DNA of 55,959 nucleotides from an uncultured Erysipelotrichaceae bacterium (GTDB lineage: Bacteria; Bacillota_I; Bacilli_A; RFN20; CAG-826). Made by a program: the position numbers and the translations under genes. Positions 1 to 8,357 of this stretch are shown here, piece after piece; position 1 is the stretch's first letter, and each line of letters starts with the position of its first letter. The stretch covers positions 1-55,959 of the forward strand of contig CADCPN010000060.1 in assembly GCA_902803375.1 (NCBI GenBank), read 5' to 3'. Under the pieces are notes generated by a model, which worked only from the letters and a program-made list of their open reading frames with translations, was not told where the DNA came from and ran no database searches.

Positions 1-1
1 G

Positions 2-53
2 ATGCTGCGTTATCTGGACTGGAAAAAAGGCAAAAATCGCGATGGCGAGTGAG
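2..53 (+). CDS. C-terminal end of a truncated gene (tentative)
   Basis: An open frame enters from the window edge and reads about 16 codons (ending ...KKGKNRDGE) to a TGA at 51-53, immediately within a hairpin. The Lys/Arg/Asp-rich tail and the position just before a terminator-like hairpin are what a gene end looks like, but so short a stretch cannot be assigned a function and could be chance. Confidence 0.25.
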
Positions 54-62
54 TTCGCCATC
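41..62 (-). terminator. Hairpin terminator between convergent genes
   Basis: A perfect 8-bp inverted repeat (GATGGCGA / TCGCCATC) with a 6-nt loop. On the minus strand a TTTTT run follows a few bases after the stem, so it most likely ends the minus-strand DUF697 gene; on the plus strand there is no close T-run. Confidence 0.5.
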
Positions 63-99
63 CCTTACGTGCACCTAGGAGTTTTTTACTTTAGTAAAT

Positions 100-1236
100 T
101 TATTTCGCTTTCACGGTTTCGGCGACAACTTTCTGCTCGGCAGCGATTTCTGCGTTGACTTCCATAAGCTCCTGATTGGAGATAGGCTCAGTCATCGCAC
201 TCATATCCTCGAGACGGAGGACTTCGGCAAGGTGAAATTCCTTCATCATGATGTTGACGATGTTGCGGCCGAACATATAGGTGAGAAGACCGTTTCCGAC
301 CAATTGGCCCCCAGCATCGACGACGGTGCCGATGATGGAGCCGACGGGAACGTTTTTGAAGAGACTGCCAACGAATTTGCCAACGCCGCTAGAGACCTGA
401 TTAAGTCCGATGGCGACGCAGGCGTTCTTTACGGCGCGCAGCATGATGGAATTTAGCTGCTTATCGCTTGGACGGAAGCCGTACAGCCAGATGAGGTTGC
501 GGAGAAGCTGAATGATTTTGACGACGACGATGCCGGCATCGGCATAGCCTTTTTCGCTTAATGCCGTCATCGTGCCGGTTTCAGCGGCGTTGCGGATCAT
601 CATGGCTTTGCCTTTCTTCTCGATGAACCCACCGGCGGAGAAGGCGATCTTTAGGTCTTTGGCTAAGGCTTTTGCATCTTTGGAATGCTTATTCGGCGCG
701 CCATGAGGGTAACGCTTGGCCAAGACGAGGATCTCGCTATAGGCGTCAAGGTTCTCTTTATCTTTTTTGAAGAGGCGGCTTGCATCGGCTTTCTTATCGA
801 CGTAATTCACGATAGCGGCCTGATCGGCGAGGTTTCTTGCAATCTCGAAACGCAGCTTGTTGTTCTTGGACTCGCTTTGATGGGTGAGGAGGCCTCCTTC
901 AAGCTCAAACGCGTGATGGGAATAGATCTGGGCCAACATCACGATGAAGCAAATACTGTAGATGAGAAGCAATACGCCACCGACGATATAGCCGGCATAT
1001 TCATTGATGTTATAGATATAGATGGTGGGGGAAGCGAAGATTGCGAGGCCAAGCAGATAAAGAAGGATGGAGAGCGAGACGAGGATGGCTTTGTTCCGCT
1101 TGGCGTTCCTTTCCGCTCTTTTTTGCTCCTGATATTCGGCGAAGCTGATGTCTTCGGTGCTTTTTTCTAGGCTATCGGCAGCCTTCTTATCGAAATCCAC
1201 GACAACGGGGACTGAATTCTTCTTTTTTCCGAACAT
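100..1236 (-). CDS. DUF697-like membrane protein
   Basis: 378 residues from the ATG at 1236, chosen because CAAGGAG lies about 7 nt upstream; the frame stays open 9 codons further but without a ribosome site. A charged cytosolic N-terminus (about 1-55) is followed by two close transmembrane helices (about 60-115), a charged middle region, and a C-terminal part (about 235-345) with alternating hydrophobic helices and the glycine-rich pattern IGLNQVSSGVGKFVGS, which resembles the DUF697/YcjF membrane family. That family often carries an N-terminal GTPase, which is absent here. Monocistronic between two terminators. Function unknown; the family call is from pattern only. Confidence 0.6.
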   Translation of the reverse strand: MFGKKKNSVPVVVDFDKKAADSLEKSTEDISFAEYQEQKRAERNAKRNKAILVSLSILLYLLGLAIFASPTIYIYNINEYAGYIVGGVLLLIYSICFIVMLAQIYSHHAFELEGGLLTHQSESKNNKLRFEIARNLADQAAIVNYVDKKADASRLFKKDKENLDAYSEILVLAKRYPHGAPNKHSKDAKALAKDLKIAFSAGGFIEKKGKAMMIRNAAETGTMTALSEKGYADAGIVVVKIIQLLRNLIWLYGFRPSDKQLNSIMLRAVKNACVAIGLNQVSSGVGKFVGSLFKNVPVGSIIGTVVDAGGQLVGNGLLTYMFGRNIVNIMMKEFHLAEVLRLEDMSAMTEPISNQELMEVNAEIAAEQKVVAETVKAK

Positions 1237-1267
1237 GGTTTTTCTCCTTGCAGGGTAAGACAAGTAT

Positions 1268-1297
1268 AAAGCAAAAAGGAAGGCATTGCCCTTCCTT
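1268..1297 (-). terminator. Intrinsic terminator of the folT-xth operon
   Basis: On the minus strand an 8-bp stem (AAGGAAGG / CCTTCCTT, 1276-1297) with a 6-nt loop runs into TTTTTGCTTT. It lies 9 nt beyond the stop codon of the exonuclease III gene. Confidence 0.8.
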
Positions 1298-1305
1298 GTG
1301 TTTCC

Positions 1306-2070
1306 TTAATCCTTGAGGGTGAGGGAGATCGGGCAATGATCGGAGCCGAATATCTCGTTATGGATCTCGCTATCGAGGACCTTGTCCATGAATCTTTGGC
1401 TGACCACGTAATAGTCGATGCGCCAGCCTGCATTGTTTTCTCTAGCGTGGAAGCGGTAGCTCCACCAGGAGTATTTGACCTCGTCTTTATGAAGGAAGCG
1501 GAATGTATCGACATAGCCATGGCTAAGAAGATTGCTGAACCAAGACCTCTCTTCGTCGGTGAAGCCGGCGTTGTTGCGGTTGGCATTCGGGTTCTTGATA
1601 TCGATCTCTTCGTGGGCGACGTTCAAATCGCCGGTATAGATGATGGGTTTCTTCTGGTCAAGCTCATCTAGGTATTCAAGGAGGTCCTTTTCGTATTCTC
1701 CGCGGAAATCTAAGCGCTTGAGGCCATCTCCGGAATTGGGGACATAGGCCCCGACGAGATAGAAGGAGTCAAACTCAAGGGTGATGACTCTGCCCTCGTC
1801 ATCGTATTTGCCATCTTTTAGGCCATAATGGACGGATAATGGCTTAACTTTGCTTAAGAAAGCGACGCCGGAATATCCCTTCCTCACCTTGGAGATGGTC
1901 GCATAGGCTTCATAGCCTTCTTTGCGGTAAGGGAAGCCGCCAAGGCCGATCTCGGATAGCTTGGTCTCCTGCAAAAACAAAATATCGGGGTTAAGGGCGT
2001 CGATGCTCGCATCAAAGTCCTTCTTCATGACGGCGCGTAAGCCGTTGACGTTCCAGCTGACTAACTTCAT
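1306..2070 (-). CDS. xth: Exodeoxyribonuclease III (AP endonuclease)
   Basis: 254 residues, the usual length for ExoA/XthA. It cleaves 5' of abasic sites and has 3'-5' exonuclease activity in base-excision repair. Visible family motifs: start MKLVSWNVNGLRA, the metal-binding glutamate in FLQETKL, YTGDLNVAHEEID (catalytic Asp/Asn), and the C-terminal SDHCPISL with the catalytic Asp-His pair. The start at 2070 gives the canonical N-terminus and overlaps the preceding gene's stop (ATGA), implying translational coupling. Last gene of an operon led by a THF riboswitch, an unusual place for a DNA repair gene. Confidence 0.95.
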   Translation of the reverse strand: MKLVSWNVNGLRAVMKKDFDASIDALNPDILFLQETKLSEIGLGGFPYRKEGYEAYATISKVRKGYSGVAFLSKVKPLSVHYGLKDGKYDDEGRVITLEFDSFYLVGAYVPNSGDGLKRLDFRGEYEKDLLEYLDELDQKKPIIYTGDLNVAHEEIDIKNPNANRNNAGFTDEERSWFSNLLSHGYVDTFRFLHKDEVKYSWWSYRFHARENNAGWRIDYYVVSQRFMDKVLDSEIHNEIFGSDHCPISLTLKD

Positions 2071-2675
2071 TGTTTCTTTTCCTTTGCTCCGCAATCATAC
2101 GCCTTAGAGAGAAGGAATTCCTTTCTTTCGCCCTCTCCTAACGCAACGATAAGCGATTCCTTCTTATCGTTAAGGATAAAGAAGAAGATGGCATCCTCCT
2201 TAACGATCCTCGCCTTATAGCAGGCGAGATAGGGATAAGCCTTCTTTTGCTTGCCTTGTTTTTCTCTAACTAGCCTATCCTCATAGACGAAGGTAGAGGC
2301 TTTTTCCTTTTTGGCTCTGCCTTTCTTTAGCAAAGGCGCCAAGAAGAATAAGGATAAAGAGGCCAAAAGCAAGATTAGCCCAATGCCCATAAGTGCATAG
2401 CTTCCCGCGTCGAAGCCTAGAAAGAAGCTAGCGATGAAAAGAGTGAGGCCACAGATGCCAAGAAGAAGGAACAGCAATAAGAACAAAACATGCACTTTTC
2501 CTATATAAGCAAGTAGATAAGAAAGGTAATTATCACTGTCTTCTCTGCCTTCTCCGATATTCTTTTCAAAAGTTGGAATGCCTTCGACCAATTGATAGCC
2601 GCAATATAGGCAATATTCGTCACCTGCATCGACGACTTTGCCGCAGTGCGGGCAGGTTGGATTTCCTAAGCTCAT
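2067..2675 (-). CDS. Zinc-ribbon membrane protein
   Basis: 202 residues. The N-terminus has two CxxC knuckles (CPHCGKVV...CLYCGY), typical of a zinc-ribbon at the start of small membrane proteins. Two hydrophobic helices at about 55-80 and 88-112 are followed by a basic cytosolic segment and a compact C-terminal domain of beta-strand character. AAGGAGGATAGC is well placed before the ATG, which overlaps the upstream stop codon. Function unknown; partner of the next zinc-ribbon protein in the same operon. Confidence 0.75.
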   Translation of the reverse strand: MSLGNPTCPHCGKVVDAGDEYCLYCGYQLVEGIPTFEKNIGEGREDSDNYLSYLLAYIGKVHVLFLLLFLLLGICGLTLFIASFFLGFDAGSYALMGIGLILLLASLSLFFLAPLLKKGRAKKEKASTFVYEDRLVREKQGKQKKAYPYLACYKARIVKEDAIFFFILNDKKESLIVALGEGERKEFLLSKAYDCGAKEKKQ

Positions 2676-3613
2676 GTCGCTATCCTCCTTCTTTCAATGA
2701 TTACCTTCGCGGCAAGGAAGGACTCGGTCCCGACGTCCATTCCTTTCTTACTAAGGTAGACAAAATATCTTCTGCCCCCTAATCGCATCAGGAAATAGAA
2801 GGCTTCCTTGCCCTCATATGCATAGAGGCAGTCTTGATAAGGCAAGGAAGCCTCCAAAGTCATAAAGTGGTGATTTTGTATATACACTTTATGGATGTTC
2901 AAACAAGTTTGCCTAACTTCGACCGAACTTTCTTTCACCCTATTTTTCTCCGATTCTATGTGAAATATCGGATATAGGAGGTTACTGAGGAAAAGCAAGA
3001 TTACCGTAAAGAGAAGCATGAACAAATCTCCATCGGTGGGAAGCTCGGCATAGAAGTCTAAAATGGTTAAAAGGAGTAAGAATGCGGCTAAGGCGGCTAG
3101 GAATAGGGAATAAGGCCATAAGGCAATAAGCCCCACCCGGAAAAGCTCGCCATAGGGAAGAGGGTCTCTTTTAGAGTTGATGATCTCATCGACGATCTCT
3201 TCCTTCCTGCCGTGATGAAGGTCGTTAATCGCTTTCTTGCCGCAGCTTGGGCAGAACCTGGCCTGAAGAGGAAGCGGCCTATTGCAGCGCAGGCACCTTC
3301 CCTTTGACCTGGGGTAATAACCTAGCAAAGGCAACTTGCCATAAAGGAGCGCCTTCCTAAGGAATAGGTAGACGAAGAAGAACAATAGCAATATCCATCC
3401 GCTGGTGGCGAAGCCTATATAAAGGTTTGTAGAAATAGAAGCGGCCCCCTCGCTTTTTAGCTCGCTATAAGCCTGAAAGGCTATCCAGCAACAAAAGGAG
3501 AGGACAAGTAAAAGCAGGGACGCCAAAAGGATGATCCCTCCAAGGATATCGGACTTGAAGTAGAAGCTATTTCTGATCAGTTTCCTTTTCCTTGCTCTTT
3601 CTTCTTTGCTCAT
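2672..3613 (-). CDS. Membrane protein with internal zinc ribbon
   Basis: 313 residues. Two N-terminal transmembrane helices (about 24-50 and 68-88), a zinc-ribbon (CLRCNRPL...CPSCGKKA at about 107-127), two further helices (about 165-185 and 195-213), then a soluble C-terminal domain similar in layout to that of the downstream gene. The first 47 bases overlap the end of folT in another frame and there is no clear Shine-Dalgarno, so a later start cannot be excluded. The two zinc-ribbon genes look like an old duplication. Function not recognised. Confidence 0.7.
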   Translation of the reverse strand: MSKEERARKRKLIRNSFYFKSDILGGIILLASLLLLVLSFCCWIAFQAYSELKSEGAASISTNLYIGFATSGWILLLFFFVYLFLRKALLYGKLPLLGYYPRSKGRCLRCNRPLPLQARFCPSCGKKAINDLHHGRKEEIVDEIINSKRDPLPYGELFRVGLIALWPYSLFLAALAAFLLLLTILDFYAELPTDGDLFMLLFTVILLFLSNLLYPIFHIESEKNRVKESSVEVRQTCLNIHKVYIQNHHFMTLEASLPYQDCLYAYEGKEAFYFLMRLGGRRYFVYLSKKGMDVGTESFLAAKVIIERRRIAT

Positions 3614-4151
3614 CGCTATATATGAAGTTTAACGCGGATTTAAGAGGAAGGCTAATGACTCCGACGATGAGGGCGGTCAGCAAGCTACTGCCGAAGCGGA
3701 TGGCGGCGCGAAAGAAGTCGCCGGCGAAGGAGTAGTTGTTGATCAAGGCGTCTAGATACATCAATAAGGTCGTGAAGGCGCTGACGAGGATGGAAGCGGA
3801 AAATAAGGTCACGAAATAGATGACGTAATGCTTCTCTAGATGCTCCCCTTTTCTTCTATATAGATAAGCGACCAAGCCAACGAGGAGACCTCGGATGGCC
3901 GGGGGCAGCATCCATAAAGGAGTCGTGGGCATCAACCCATACCCAGAGAAGCTAATCTGGGCGACGAATTCGCCTAGCAATGCGACGATGACCGCGTCTA
4001 ATGGTCCATACATCAAAGATGCAAGGATGACGGGCAAACTTGCGAAGGTGATCTTGGCGAAGCCTAGATCCAATTTGAAGATGCCGATGGCGATATATAC
4101 CGCCACAAGCATCCCGTTCACGCAGATGCGTTTGACTTTGTTATCCCCCAT
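3567..4151 (-). CDS. folT: ECF transporter S-component, folate family
   Basis: 194 residues with about six hydrophobic helices and the N-terminal LVAVYIAIG...LGFAKITFASLPVILASLMYGP pattern of ECF substrate-binding subunits; the variant with FAKI and LMYGPLDAVIVALLGEF is that of the folate (FolT) group. It would bind folate in the membrane and dock onto a shared EcfAAT energising module, which is not in this window. A THF riboswitch lies directly upstream, which supports folate as substrate independently of sequence similarity. AGGAGG precedes the ATG but sits inside a hairpin (4164-4181), the likely switch point. Confidence 0.85.
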   Translation of the reverse strand: MGDNKVKRICVNGMLVAVYIAIGIFKLDLGFAKITFASLPVILASLMYGPLDAVIVALLGEFVAQISFSGYGLMPTTPLWMLPPAIRGLLVGLVAYLYRRKGEHLEKHYVIYFVTLFSASILVSAFTTLLMYLDALINNYSFAGDFFRAAIRFGSSLLTALIVGVISLPLKSALNFIYSDEQRRKSKEKETDQK

Positions 4152-4163
4152 GGGTAATAAAAA

Positions 4164-4181
4164 CCTCCTATCTGGGGGAGG
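4164..4181 (-). promoter_or_regulatory. Shine-Dalgarno sequestering hairpin of folT
   Basis: On the minus strand CCTCC pairs with GGAGG across an 8-nt loop, and GGAGG is the folT ribosome binding site. This is a plausible expression platform for the THF aptamer about 40 nt upstream. A TTTTT run after the stem means it could also act as a weak terminator. Confidence 0.55.
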
Positions 4182-4220
4182 CTGCTATAAAAAGAGAACG
4201 CTGAACTTACGTACGGATAT

Positions 4221-4333
4221 TTCTTAGCGGCTGCGAGTAGATACCGCGTAACCAAAGGCTAAGCCATTGATCGCTTCGTCCATCGACGACCTCCCATTCG
4301 ATGGCACTTGACGCATCTACCCTACTCCAAGAA
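4221..4333 (-). promoter_or_regulatory. THF (tetrahydrofolate) riboswitch, THF-I class
   Basis: The minus strand reads GATGCGTCAAGTG, stem CCATCGA, then ATGGGAGGTCG, stem TCGATGG, then ACGAAGCGAT, then ACGCGGTATCTAC and CGCAGCCGC. This follows the order of conserved blocks of the published Streptococcus mutans THF aptamer (GCGUUAAGUG..AAUGGGA.GUCGUC..ACGAAGCGA..GCGCGGU..CCGCU). GTAGAT/ATCTAC and TTCTT/AAGAA close the outer helices. It stands immediately upstream of an ECF folate-type S-component, the classical THF riboswitch target. The region also contains a 97-codon frame, judged spurious. Confidence 0.88.
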
Positions 4334-4612
4334 AAAGTAGGTTCCTCTCTTTCGCCAAGGGATTCTTGGCTCCACCTACTATACTCTAGAAATTCTTTTT
4401 GGGAACGGATAACGTTCCTGGTTTCCTTTGACGAACGAAAATAAACAAATTGTTCGTTTCCCTTAATCAAAATACGCATTAGATGCTCGCTAATGTTCAT
4501 TGACTGGAAAACATTGCTCTATTTACACATCTAGGCCCTTTTATATGGGTTTCTCAAAAACGTAACAACAGCGGAAGAAGTACAAGTAAGCAATAAATGA
4601 GTTTCCTATGAT

Positions 4613-4697
4613 TTTACCGATTTAAATAAAAGAAAAGGGTAGATGCGGTCGCATAATCCGATATATCGGTAAATCGTTATTGAAAGCCTTTACCGAT
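4613..4697 (+). promoter_or_regulatory. Cluster of ATCGGTAAA / TTTACCGAT sites
   Basis: Three copies of one 9-mer in the 225-bp gap before the 91-residue gene: TTTACCGAT at 4613-4621, ATCGGTAAA at 4665-4673 (within the palindrome CCGATATATCGG, 4658-4669) and TTTACCGAT at 4689-4697. The last two face each other. The same motif recurs four times at 17583-17741. Probably an operator for one unknown regulator. Apart from these sites the gap 4501-4724 shows nothing else I can name. Confidence 0.55.
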
Positions 4698-4724
4698 TCT
4701 GGCGATTAAGTAATAATTTACAGC

Positions 4725-5000
4725 ATGAGAACTTTAACTATTGTTAGACGCCCCGGTTCCATCGGCAAACCGAGAGACGTCACAATCATCTCCGATGAAA
4801 AGAAACTCGGGGAACTCAAGGCCGAGCAAGAGAGCGTTTCCATCCCCTTCGATGGCAAAGAGCATGCCTTCCAGGCGCAGATCGTTGGCAGGGATGGCAG
4901 AATCTATCGCTCCAACAGCTATTTCGAGAATTCCGGTGTCAAGGAGCTTAAGCTTTTCTTGACCGTCTCCGGCTCTAGGCTCGTCTTGGAGCTAAAGTAA
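4725..5000 (+). CDS. Small beta-rich hypothetical protein
   Basis: 91 residues, no signal peptide or membrane helix; the pattern (short alternating strands, DVTII, VSIPFDGKEHAF, LKLFLTVSGSRLVLEL) suggests a small beta-sandwich. I do not recognise a family. It is 13 nt upstream of the flavoprotein gene, so it is probably the first gene of that operon and possibly an accessory subunit. No good Shine-Dalgarno is seen. Codon use matches its neighbours, so it is likely real. Confidence 0.6.
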   Translation: MRTLTIVRRPGSIGKPRDVTIISDEKKLGELKAEQESVSIPFDGKEHAFQAQIVGRDGRIYRSNSYFENSGVKELKLFLTVSGSRLVLELK

Positions 5001-5013
5001 GCAGGTACTAATC

Positions 5014-7815
5014 ATGGCAAACGAAAAGAAAGACATCGTTGGCAGCCCGAACGCGGCCAACATCACCAACATCACCGAGCTTGACCGCCCGATCCTCTTT
5101 GAGGGCAAGCCCATCGTCGAAAAGGATGGCGTCACCCCGACCAGAAAGAAGATCGTCAAGGTCGCCAAGATGATCGGCGGGCCCAGCGGCATGATGAACA
5201 AGATCGATGGCAACGCCCCGGAATACTATTCCCTCGCCGGCTCCGTCACCGATGAGGAAGCCGACTTCCTCCTAAAGCTGGGGCTTCGCCATCTCCGCAC
5301 CAACTATGAGATGGCCAAGAGGATGAACTGGGATATCGAACGCGTCAACCGCGTCTCCGATAGACTCGGCGAAATCGGCGTCATCCGCGTCGACTATGGC
5401 GAGGGCGAGAAAGAAGGGGAACATACCTTCTATCTCCCGATTTTCGCCCCAGGATTACTCGAGATCATGGTCGTTTCCAAAAACGCCAAGGAGCATCCGG
5501 AAATCCGCCGCGCCTTCAACCAGTATACCCATGACCGCATGGGCAGCATGGGCCCGATGATCCCAGATGGCTATGGCCTCATGAGAGTCATCCCGATAGA
5601 GCGCTCCCTCCCCAAAGGAGAAGAAGTCGATCCTCGCGATACCCTTTCCTACTATATCGATAAGTATGACACCTACTCCGTCGGTGCCTGCTCCTGCCGT
5701 ACCTGCCGCACCCAGATGGGCGAAGGCTGCGGCCACCTTGCCGAAGATCGCTGCATCAAGCTAGGCAAGGCTGCCAAATACTTCATCCGCACCGGCAAGG
5801 ATAGGCAGATCTCCAAGGAAGAGCTCTATCAGATCATGGAGAAGTGCGAAGACCAGGGTCTCATGCACTGCATCCCGAACATCGAAGGCCTAGATAAGGG
5901 CAACACCACCGCTATCTGCGACTGCTGCGGCTGCGCCTGCTTCGGCCTCCGCCCCGTTGAAGAATTCAAGATCAACGACGCCGTCGCTTCCAACTATCGC
6001 GCCGAAGTTCGCTCTGAGAACTGCGTCGCCTGCGGCAAGTGCGTCGAGAACTGCCCTGTCAACGCCATCCGTCTGGGCGTCAAACTCCCGATGAAGAAAC
6101 AGATCAAGTTCGCCACCCAGAAAGACCTCTCTAACCACACCAACAAAGCGGCCGTCACCAACGCCGACTACCGTTTCACCCGCCAGGACGTCATCCCGGA
6201 AATGGGCACCGCTCCCTGCAAAACCGCCTGCCCGGCCCACATTGGCATTCAAGGCTACATCAAGATGGCGGGAGAAGGCCGCTATAAAGAAGCCCTCGCC
6301 CTCATCAAGCACGAGAACCCCTTCCCGGCCGTCTGCGGACGCATCTGCAACCACGCCTGCGAATCCGCTTGCACCCGTGGCACCGTTGACCAGGCCATCG
6401 CCATCGATGACATCAAGAAGTTCATCGCCGAGCAGGAGCTCAACCCGGAGACCGCTTTTGTCCCCTGGGTCCGATATAACTATTCCGACAAGAAGATCGC
6501 CATCATCGGCGCAGGCCCCTCGGGATTAAGCTGCGCCTATTACCTTGCGCAGGATGGCTATGACATCACCGTCTTCGAGAAGGAAGAGAAGCTTGGCGGC
6601 ATGATGGCCCTAGGCATCCCGGCCTTCCGTCTAGAGAAGAACGTCGTCGAAGCCGAAATTGATGTTCTCAGAAGGCTCGGCGTCAAGTTCCAGACTGGCG
6701 TCGAAGTCGGCAAAGACGTCACGATCCCGCAGCTTCGGGAGCAGGGTTACAAAGGCTTCTACATCGCCATCGGTGCTCAGCTTTCCCGCAAGCTTGGCGT
6801 TCCGGGCGAAGACCACAGCGAAGTCGTCGGAGGCATTGACTTCCTCCGCGACGTCAACCTTGGCAAAGGCAAGAAGCTCTCCGGCAACGTCGTCGTCGTT
6901 GGCGGCGGCAACGTCGCTATGGACGTCGCCCGCACCGCGCTAAGGCAGGGCGCCGAGAAAGTCGACCTCTATTGCCTTGAGCAGCGCAACGAGATGCCGG
7001 GCTCTGCCGATGAGATCGCAGAAGCCGAAGAAGAAGGCATCATCATCCATAATGGCTGGGGCCCGAAGGAAATCCTCAAGAACGAAGATGGCTCCCTCAA
7101 AGGCATAGAGTTCAAGAAATGCACCGCCGTCAAAGTCGATGACCGCTTCAACCCGCAGTATGACGAAGCCACTCTTGTTCTTGCGGAAGCTACGAGCATC
7201 CTCCTTGCCATCGGTCAGGCTTTCGATTATGGCAAACTCCTTGAAGGCACCGATGTCACCCTCTCTAAGCGTGGCTTAGTCGAGGCTGACCCGGTCACCC
7301 TCCAGACCGCCGATCCGGATATCTTCGTCGGCGGCGATTGCTTCCATGGCCCGAGATTCTGCATCGATGCCATCGCTAACGGCAAACAGGCCGCCATCTC
7401 CCTCCACCGCTATGTCCAGCCGGGCCAGTCCCTTACCGCCGGACGCGATAGAAGAGACTACGTCGAACTTGATAAGGGTAACCTCGTCCTCGATGGCTTT
7501 GATACCGCTAAGCGTCAAATCCCGGCCGTCGGACCGGTCGATACCAAGTCCTATAAGGATAACCGTGGCATCTTCACCGAAGAGCAGATCCGCAAGGAAG
7601 CCGCTCGCTGCCTCTCCTGCGGCAAAGCCTATGTCGACCCCAACATCTGCGTCGGCTGCGGCCAGTGCGTCCTCCAGTGCAAATTCGATGCTGCCCACCT
7701 CGTCAAGAAGACCAAGATCTACGCCAAAGACTTCGACTCCCTTCTCCCGAAGGCCGTCGGCCATACCCTTGGCCGCGGCGTCAAGATCGCCGTCGGCGCG
7801 CTTAAGAGAGACTGA
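5014..7815 (+). CDS. Multi-domain iron-sulfur flavoprotein, GltD-like NAD(P)H oxidoreductase
   Basis: 933 residues. About 1-300: a domain with a winged-helix-like segment and cysteine clusters (ACSCRTCRTQMGEGCGH, CDCCGCACFG). About 330-350: a ferredoxin motif CVACGKCVENCPVNAI. About 395-460: the cysteine pattern of glutamate synthase small-subunit relatives (CKTACPAHIGIQGYI, CGRICNHACESACTRG). About 490-840: FAD site IGAGPSGLSCAYYLA and NAD(P)H site VVGGGNVAMDVARTA, ending with the FAD-contacting GGDCFHGP. C-terminus: a second ferredoxin CVGCGQCVLQC. It probably moves electrons between NAD(P)H and another carrier; the substrate cannot be read. It is followed within 5 nt by hypA. The amidotransferase large subunit of glutamate synthase is absent. 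Confidence 0.8.
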   Translation: MANEKKDIVGSPNAANITNITELDRPILFEGKPIVEKDGVTPTRKKIVKVAKMIGGPSGMMNKIDGNAPEYYSLAGSVTDEEADFLLKLGLRHLRTNYEMAKRMNWDIERVNRVSDRLGEIGVIRVDYGEGEKEGEHTFYLPIFAPGLLEIMVVSKNAKEHPEIRRAFNQYTHDRMGSMGPMIPDGYGLMRVIPIERSLPKGEEVDPRDTLSYYIDKYDTYSVGACSCRTCRTQMGEGCGHLAEDRCIKLGKAAKYFIRTGKDRQISKEELYQIMEKCEDQGLMHCIPNIEGLDKGNTTAICDCCGCACFGLRPVEEFKINDAVASNYRAEVRSENCVACGKCVENCPVNAIRLGVKLPMKKQIKFATQKDLSNHTNKAAVTNADYRFTRQDVIPEMGTAPCKTACPAHIGIQGYIKMAGEGRYKEALALIKHENPFPAVCGRICNHACESACTRGTVDQAIAIDDIKKFIAEQELNPETAFVPWVRYNYSDKKIAIIGAGPSGLSCAYYLAQDGYDITVFEKEEKLGGMMALGIPAFRLEKNVVEAEIDVLRRLGVKFQTGVEVGKDVTIPQLREQGYKGFYIAIGAQLSRKLGVPGEDHSEVVGGIDFLRDVNLGKGKKLSGNVVVVGGGNVAMDVARTALRQGAEKVDLYCLEQRNEMPGSADEIAEAEEEGIIIHNGWGPKEILKNEDGSLKGIEFKKCTAVKVDDRFNPQYDEATLVLAEATSILLAIGQAFDYGKLLEGTDVTLSKRGLVEADPVTLQTADPDIFVGGDCFHGPRFCIDAIANGKQAAISLHRYVQPGQSLTAGRDRRDYVELDKGNLVLDGFDTAKRQIPAVGPVDTKSYKDNRGIFTEEQIRKEAARCLSCGKAYVDPNICVGCGQCVLQCKFDAAHLVKKTKIYAKDFDSLLPKAVGHTLGRGVKIAVGALKRD

Positions 7816-7820
7816 TCTTC

Positions 7821-8162
7821 ATGCACGAACTAGGACTTTGCTCCGAGCTGTATGACACCCTTCTGGATTTGATGGAGAAGGAGCACCTCTCCACCATCTC
7901 CTCCGTTACCCTAACCGTCGGCGAAGCCACCGCTGTCGTTCCTAACTACATGAACGATTGCTGGCCCGCCGTTGTCGAAGGCAGCAAGCTAGAAGGCTGC
8001 AAGCTCAACGTCATCTTCAAGAAGGCGATGGGCCGCTGCCATGAATGCGAGAAGGAGTACGTGATCTCCGACTTCCACGGGCATTGCCCATATTGCGGCT
8101 GCGAAGATTACGACATGCTTAACGGCTACGAATTCGAAGTGACCGAGGTTATCGGCCATTAA
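7821..8162 (+). CDS. hypA: HypA-like nickel/zinc metallochaperone
   Basis: 113 residues, the standard HypA length. It starts MHELGLC; the His2-Glu3 pair is the nickel site of the family. Two zinc-knuckle CxxC motifs lie at about 73-96 (CHECEKEY...CPYCGCED). HypA normally delivers nickel for NiFe-hydrogenase or urease maturation. No hypB-F, hydrogenase or urease gene is in the window, and it is coupled instead to an iron-sulfur flavoprotein. It may serve a hydrogenase elsewhere or may have been reassigned to that enzyme; the linkage suggests the latter. Confidence 0.85.
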   Translation: MHELGLCSELYDTLLDLMEKEHLSTISSVTLTVGEATAVVPNYMNDCWPAVVEGSKLEGCKLNVIFKKAMGRCHECEKEYVISDFHGHCPYCGCEDYDMLNGYEFEVTEVIGH

Positions 8163-8187
8163 GAAACCAATCCAAAAAAAGAACCTA

Positions 8188-8213
8188 GGGAGACGAGCGA
8201 TCGCCTCCCTTTT
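8188..8213 (+). terminator. Intrinsic terminator after hypA
   Basis: GGGAG...CTCCC hairpin (8188-8209) with further pairing of CGA/TCG inside, followed by TTTTC, 26 nt after the hypA stop. Confidence 0.75.
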
Positions 8214-8263
8214 CTTATGCAACGTTTGTAAAGGATATCCCCTTTAAATAACGACATGGCGTA

Positions 8264-8319
8264 GCGGTTTCCTAAGGAAATAGGCTAGCATGCCTAAAGC
8301 AAATTGCCATAGAAACCGC
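8264..8319. other. Hairpin-forming intergenic element
   Basis: GCGGTTTC (8264-8271) and GAAACCGC (8312-8319) are exact inverted repeats enclosing an AGGC..GCCT mini-hairpin (about 8282-8294). No promoter or T-run is evident on either side. It could be a small RNA or a decayed mobile-element end; nothing decisive is visible. Confidence 0.3.
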
Positions 8320-8357
8320 ACGCGTCTAGCCTAGCTCCCCTAAAAGGACGTTTTTAG

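Noticed and set aside
4207..4500. 97-codon frame on the minus strand
   Set aside because: It coincides with the THF aptamer and its upstream hairpin; the sequence is explained by RNA structure, and there is no ribosome site or family.
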